A stretch of 64,000 bases of DNA from Gemmatimonadota bacterium (lineage in GTDB: Bacteria; Gemmatimonadota; Gemmatimonadetes; Gemmatimonadales; GWC2-71-9), in contig JAJCZX010000004.1 in assembly GCA_029262195.1 (NCBI GenBank), positions 153,689-217,688 on the forward strand, written 5' to 3'. The notes under the pieces were generated by a model. It saw only the letters and a list, made by a program, of their open reading frames with translations, did no database searches and was not told the DNA's origin. Of this stretch, positions 60,245 to 64,000 are shown piece by piece. The stretch's first letter is position 1. Each line of letters starts with the position of its first letter. Made by a program: the position numbers and the translations under genes.

Positions 60245-61105
60245 TTACTCGGTTTGTTTTTGCCTCGTTATATCCTGAATTGATCCAAATTCCTGCACCA
60301 TGTTGCCATCATCATCAAATACCGGCATGCCCGATTCACGTACATACCGAACCTTGCCCGAGGGGGTCAGCAGACGGTATTCAAACTCGAAACCAACACC
60401 CTGCCGTAGTTCTTTGAATTTCCTCTTGACTCTGACTCGGTCGTCTGGATGGACCGTCGAGAATTCTTCGTCAATGGCAGCACTCCTGGCGATGTATTCT
60501 TCTACCGACAGCCCATGCAATCTGGCATGCGTTTCGGAACAAAAGATGCAGCGGTCGGTGGCGACATCCCACACCCACAATCCCAATCCCGCCAGGTGCA
60601 CTGCCTGGCTCAGCCGCCGTTCGCTTTTCAATACCGCCGCGGTTCGTTCCTTCACCATCCCTTCAAGTTTTTCGCGGTACTGCCTGACGGATTCCTCGGC
60701 CTTCTTTTCTGCGGTGATGTCGGTGACAACCAATCGTACATGGCTCGATCGATCCTCGGCTGGCCGGTTGGCAAGGCTCTCCATGCGAGCGGAAAAAACT
60801 GTCCCGCATTGGCGCCGTAGTCGGATGTCCACCTTCACTGAATCGCGGGTGCGAAAGGCCGAGCTGATGTGGGACCGGAAAGCATCAATGTCGTCGGGGA
60901 CCACGAACTCGGACATGGGCAGCCCCAGCAAATCGGGCTTCTCAACCCGGAGTAGAGATGCTCCCTTCACGTTGACTTCCTGAATAGCGCCGTTTTGGTC
61001 CAGGACGAAATAGGCCACCGGGGCATAGTCGAAAAGTTCGACTAACTTGCCCAGCGGATCTTCTACATCGGCACGCGGCCTGCGAGTGTCGTCGATCGAC
61101 GTCAA
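60245..61105 (-). CDS. Hybrid histidine kinase, PAS sensor half (ends at an in-frame stop)
   Basis: This encodes 286 residues with two PAS domains: EDPLGKLVELFDYAPVAYFVLDQNGAIQEVNVKGASLL (first) and LGLWVWDVATDRCIFCSETHARLHGLSVEEY to GSIQDITRQKQTE (second, PAC-type end). The normal continuation of such proteins is E-R-L-x-Q-A-Q-K-M-E-A-V-G-Q-L. After a TAA in place of one codon, R-L-I-Q-A-Q-K-M-E-A-V-G-Q-L is present in the same frame. A single substitution thus splits the protein. Sensor and catalytic parts would then be separate polypeptides unless the stop is read through. Confidence 0.87.
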   Translation of the reverse strand: MTSIDDTRRPRADVEDPLGKLVELFDYAPVAYFVLDQNGAIQEVNVKGASLLRVEKPDLLGLPMSEFVVPDDIDAFRSHISSAFRTRDSVKVDIRLRRQCGTVFSARMESLANRPAEDRSSHVRLVVTDITAEKKAEESVRQYREKLEGMVKERTAAVLKSERRLSQAVHLAGLGLWVWDVATDRCIFCSETHARLHGLSVEEYIARSAAIDEEFSTVHPDDRVRVKRKFKELRQGVGFEFEYRLLTPSGKVRYVRESGMPVFDDDGNMVQEFGSIQDITRQKQTE

Positions 61106-61305
61106 ATTGCAGGTTGCCTGTGATCCTCGTAACGCATAAGTGCTCCCCCTGCTACAACATGCAAATTTCGGCGCCCCACCGCCAGCATTTAGTAAATCGC
61201 GCTTACAAAAAGGGGACCGACCAATCCATGGCTTTCAATCGACGAAACAGGGCGGAAACCAGTTCGGCTCCCGCCCCTCCCCCCTATAGTCTCAAATGTA
61301 GAGAC

Positions 61306-62886
61306 CTATGCTTTCTCGGCGTCTTTGACCCCGTTCTGATATTGCTTCAACGACTGCTCGTGGTTGCCGGCCGCCAATTCAGCATCGCCATTTGCGAGAT
61401 GAACCTGAGCCTTGGCGATACTGTTAACACTCCCGCCGCGAGCGATGGCGTTGTCGATCGATTCCACCAGGAAATCCCTCCCGGCCTGTACCAGAGCTTC
61501 CATCAAACCTATTCCTATACCCTCATCCAGACCGTCGTCGATGGCATCCTGAAGTTCCTTGGCTGCCTTCTTGAGACTCTTTAACACCTTCACAGTGTCC
61601 GGCGAAGCCGTGTTCAATTCGTCGAACGCTTTCCCCAGTTGATTGATCGCCTTGTCCAGTTCCTTGTTGACATCGGGGTCAGTGGTGATGGCCTCTATGT
61701 CTTCGGTCGCCGTGAGGACATCCTCGGTAACTTCGTCGGGCTCAACTTCCACCCTCCAGAGGGTTGGATGAATCTCGCCCGAAGCAGTCATACTCCAACC
61801 AACCACCTCTCCGCGATCGTTGATATCCAGGGCCTGTCCGTTGGGACCACCCAGTGTTGGCAACTCAACGATACCTTCGCCTGGTATCCAGACCGCAGGG
61901 ATGTTACCGCGCGTCGGATCTATGACCAGCATGACGATGTGACCGAGAGAATTGATGCGCCACGCCGCACCAATCCAATTGGCCGGGAAACCCTGATCAA
62001 CAAGATTGGCGAAGCCCGAGGATTGGCTCCAGGTAAATGGTACGAGGAATTGAGTGACCGTATCGATGGCCGCCCCAACGACTATTCCTTGAAAGTTGAT
62101 GTCAAACGCGTTGTGCTCGCCAAACTCGGGGCCCAGGGAACCAATATCCTGAATCGACCCGCCAGACCTCAAGAACGCACGGAACGGAACGTTGGGATCG
62201 TTGCTGGTGAAGGAGTTCCCGACAACCAATCCGTTTTCGTTCAAGCCGTTGGCAACAGTCATCAACCCTCCCCCAAGCGTGCCTACCGGACTAAACCCGC
62301 CAGCACCTGTCCACGTAAAAGCCTGTGGGCCCTGCGGGTTCATCGGATCGAATACGGGAGAAAACCGTCCGGAGATCTGGCCGTTGTTGCTGATGGCGGT
62401 AGCGCGACTCTCGGTACCTCCAAAGAATCCGAGTCCGAACGGGCTAGAGCCGGGGTTACGGACTATCGCTTCTTTCGCGCCGCTGGCTGTCTCACTCCAT
62501 CCGACTGAGACGCCGTCATAGTTTATATCTATCAGGCTCGAGGATGTACCGCCGGTTGTTCCTACGCTGAACAGGCCCGTACCCTCGGTCCAGATAAAGC
62601 CGTTGGTGGCTCCGGAGGGGAGCGTACCGGTGCCGGCTATCCAACCTCTGTTATTGATTGCGTTGGCCTGGTTGATCCCGAAACCACCAAGCGTTCCCAG
62701 ATCGACTGCCACAAATCCTGCAGTTACCTCAAGAAAAGGCTCGGAAAAAAGTTCAACTCCGGCCGGGGTTTCCAACTCGTTCTGTACCAGCGCGATAGGA
62801 TCAACCGGATCATCGCACGCGGTAACTGCGGCGACCACCAGAATCCCCAACATCCAGGGTTTTTCGTAAAGATTGGCGAACGTCAT
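61306..62886 (-). CDS. HAF-repeat extracellular lipoprotein
   Basis: This encodes 526 residues. The signal ends in AVTACDD, a lipobox. Repeats of the HAF type follow (DLGTLGGFGINQANAINNRGWIAGTG, ISNNGQISGRF, LGTLGGGLMTVANGLNENGLVVGNS, DINDRGEVVGWSMTASGEIH), about seven, forming a propeller-like array. The C-terminal 140 residues are helical and acidic (DVNKELDKAINQLGKAFDELN, LKSLKKAAKELQDAIDDG, ALVQAGRDFLVESIDNAI, AKAQVHLANGDAELAAGNHEQSL) and may form a coiled bundle. It is probably a surface or secreted structural or binding protein. Confidence 0.82.
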   Translation of the reverse strand: MTFANLYEKPWMLGILVVAAVTACDDPVDPIALVQNELETPAGVELFSEPFLEVTAGFVAVDLGTLGGFGINQANAINNRGWIAGTGTLPSGATNGFIWTEGTGLFSVGTTGGTSSSLIDINYDGVSVGWSETASGAKEAIVRNPGSSPFGLGFFGGTESRATAISNNGQISGRFSPVFDPMNPQGPQAFTWTGAGGFSPVGTLGGGLMTVANGLNENGLVVGNSFTSNDPNVPFRAFLRSGGSIQDIGSLGPEFGEHNAFDINFQGIVVGAAIDTVTQFLVPFTWSQSSGFANLVDQGFPANWIGAAWRINSLGHIVMLVIDPTRGNIPAVWIPGEGIVELPTLGGPNGQALDINDRGEVVGWSMTASGEIHPTLWRVEVEPDEVTEDVLTATEDIEAITTDPDVNKELDKAINQLGKAFDELNTASPDTVKVLKSLKKAAKELQDAIDDGLDEGIGIGLMEALVQAGRDFLVESIDNAIARGGSVNSIAKAQVHLANGDAELAAGNHEQSLKQYQNGVKDAEKA

Positions 62887-63130
62887 TTTATAAGATCTCT
62901 CTGTTCATTTACTAAAGAGCACAGTTGCTTTTGCTGTCTGAGCTTGAGAAAAGCAAGAACAGTGCCGGAGACGAAATAACACCTAAGAGATTATATCACA
63001 ATGAGTTAACAAACAAGAAACCGCCGCGACCGGCGCAACAACGAAGCAAATTGCAACGAATTCCCGCGACATCGGCGCGGACGGATCGGGACGGAACCGG
63101 ACGGACGTTGCGGACTGCCATGGTTTTCCC

Positions 63131-63168
63131 TCCGTCTGTCCGTCTGTCCGTCTGTCCGTCTGTCCGTC
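63131..63168. repeat. 8-nt microsatellite
   Basis: The unit TCCGTCTG is repeated four times perfectly followed by a partial TCCGTC. It lies just downstream of the DUF2461 gene (stop at 63173). The adjacent bases to the left are rich in the related motif CGGACGG. Confidence 0.85.
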
Positions 63169-63172
63169 CACC

Positions 63173-63841
63173 CTACCCAAAAACCGCCTTTTTAATGAAG
63201 TCGTTGAATTTCTTGCCAGCGCGATAATGCTTGACTACGAATTTAGGTAAATCATTTCGCAACAACGCTTTCGAACCATACTCCGCGCGATAGTAGAACT
63301 GTTTCTTGAAGATCAGGGGGAAATCGACGGCCGCCTCTTTGAATTCCTTTGGAAGAACCTTGTTCTCCTCCCCGAGCAACTCGCCGAACAATTCCTTGAA
63401 AGCCTTAGCGTTCAAGATCCTTTTAACCTCGGCCGGATCATCCGCCATGGCTTCCCGAATCTTGTACAGGTTTTCCTTGTCCGGTTTGTAGGTCCCGCCC
63501 ATGATCCAGATACCTTCACCGCTTAATTGGAGATAGAGCCCGGGATACTGAATATCCTTCCGCCCCTGCGGCGTGATAACGGCCGAGGCGTAAGGTTTGT
63601 ATGGACGCTTATCTTTGGAGAAACGGGTGTCCCGGTAAATCCGAAAAATCGTAGACTTCACGTCCGGATTAATCTGGGGCTCGATCTTATGCACCCGCTC
63701 GATCACCTCGGTGACGAACTCCTCAAACGGGCTTTTGACAACGCTTTCGTACGTTTCCTTCCGAGCATTGAACCAATCCCGGTCGTTGTTCTTGGCCAGG
63801 CCTCGAAGAAATTTGCTGAACTCAGGAGTGAAGTAGCTCAT
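63173..63841 (-). CDS. DUF2461 (TIGR02453-type) protein
   Basis: This encodes about 222 residues: MSYFTPEFSKFLRGLAKNNDRDWFNARKETYESVV, FRIYRDTRFSKDKRPYKPYASAV, YPGLYLQLSGEGIWIMGGTYKPDKENLYKIREAM and LLRNDLPKFVVKHYRAGKKFNDFI are the family hallmarks (DWFxxxKxxYE, RIYRDxRFSKDKxPYK). Function is unknown; it is a cytosolic protein of normal length. A GGGA stretch at 6 nt favours this ATG over two ATG codons just upstream. The DNA before it is a long 9-nt repeat array that must hold or modify the promoter. Confidence 0.88.
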   Translation of the reverse strand: MSYFTPEFSKFLRGLAKNNDRDWFNARKETYESVVKSPFEEFVTEVIERVHKIEPQINPDVKSTIFRIYRDTRFSKDKRPYKPYASAVITPQGRKDIQYPGLYLQLSGEGIWIMGGTYKPDKENLYKIREAMADDPAEVKRILNAKAFKELFGELLGEENKVLPKEFKEAAVDFPLIFKKQFYYRAEYGSKALLRNDLPKFVVKHYRAGKKFNDFIKKAVFG

Positions 63842-63865
63842 TGGCATTCCCAAAATTAAAGTTGG

Positions 63866-64000
63866 CGGTCGGAGCGGTCGGAGCGGTCGGAGCGGTCGGA
63901 GCGGTCGGAGCGGTCGGAGCGGTCGGAGCGGTCGGAGCGGTCGGAGCGGTCGGAGCGGTCGGAGCGGTCGGAGCGGTCGGAGCGGTCGGAGCGGTCGGAG
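63866..64000. repeat. 9-nt perfect tandem repeat (15 units), cut by window end
   Basis: The unit CGGTCGGAG is repeated 15 times without a single change and runs to the last base of the window, so the true copy number is unknown. It starts 25 bp upstream of the DUF2461 start codon on the promoter side. Exact identity between units shows recent slippage or assembly collapse. Confidence 0.95.

Noticed and set aside
63866..64000. 9-nt array considered as a coding repeat or CRISPR
   Set aside because: There are no spacers, and no start or protein context is visible before the window ends; it is a plain microsatellite.

Overview
The window looks like a chromosomal segment of a Gram-negative, environmental, heterotrophic bacterium, most likely a member of Gemmatimonadota or a near relative. 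This placement is inferred from gene content, not from a marker gene. The signs are two PadR regulator plus duplicated MacB/FtsX-type permease (ADOP) pairs, several exported PD40/TolB-like propeller proteins, a PD40-amidohydrolase fusion, a DUF5916 outer-membrane protein, a Pkn-type kinase fused to FlgO/TPR domains, Tat-exported enzymes and many lipoproteins. The DNA is moderately GC-rich by eye. Genes are closely packed, with frequent ATGA, GTGA or TGATG overlaps.

Layout. 0-17 kb: mostly exported proteins and enzymes (DinB-like protein, PD40-amidohydrolase, DUF5916 protein, ADOP/PadR pair, class V aminotransferase-like enzyme, D-aminoacylase-like amidohydrolase, DUF1707 protein, alpha/beta-hydrolase lipoprotein). 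17.6-21.8 kb: a same-strand group of a KamA-like radical SAM protein, both subunits of a 3-oxoacid CoA-transferase and a class III aminotransferase. Together they would suit a route alpha-amino acid -> beta-amino acid -> beta-keto acid -> beta-ketoacyl-CoA, but the KamA-like protein lacks the usual PLP-lysine motif. 21.9-25.1 kb: a lipoprotein, an exported protein, a decayed ABC transporter and a DUF427 gene.

25.1-30.5 kb is an accessory patchwork. It holds the RimB-RimK-aspartoacylase operon, a VapBC-type pair and a nucleotidyltransferase pair. Each is preceded on its coding strand by a short copy of the same kinase-type 5' end (MTENT..RLSTALADRY). Two structured REP-like repeats and a 14-nt tandem repeat are interspersed. 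30.5-36 kb: an RND efflux operon. 36.2-37.3 kb: an AbiEii-type nucleotidyltransferase with a small partner. 37.4-47.5 kb: MgtE, DUF4920/PepSY genes, a second PadR/ADOP pair, an M23 peptidase and a large Ser/Thr kinase. 47.7-52.4 kb: a lectin-like secreted protein, a serine hydrolase and a gamma-glutamyltransferase. 53.2-54.8 kb: a 5'-truncated N6-adenine methylase. 55-57.9 kb: an operon of di-heme peroxidase-like lipoprotein, Rieske protein and porin. 58-58.7 kb: an AraC remnant joined to an IS3-type remnant, then tRNA-Lys(CTT). 59-63.9 kb: a hybrid histidine kinase split by one in-frame stop, a HAF-repeat lipoprotein and a DUF2461 gene flanked by microsatellites, the last being 15 perfect 9-nt units running off the window end.

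Decay is a theme. I find about a dozen gene remnants (DUF1569, ABC transporter, kinase 5' ends, PD40 3' ends, PLP decarboxylase, AraC, IS3 transposase). All functions are read from motifs and family resemblance without database searches.
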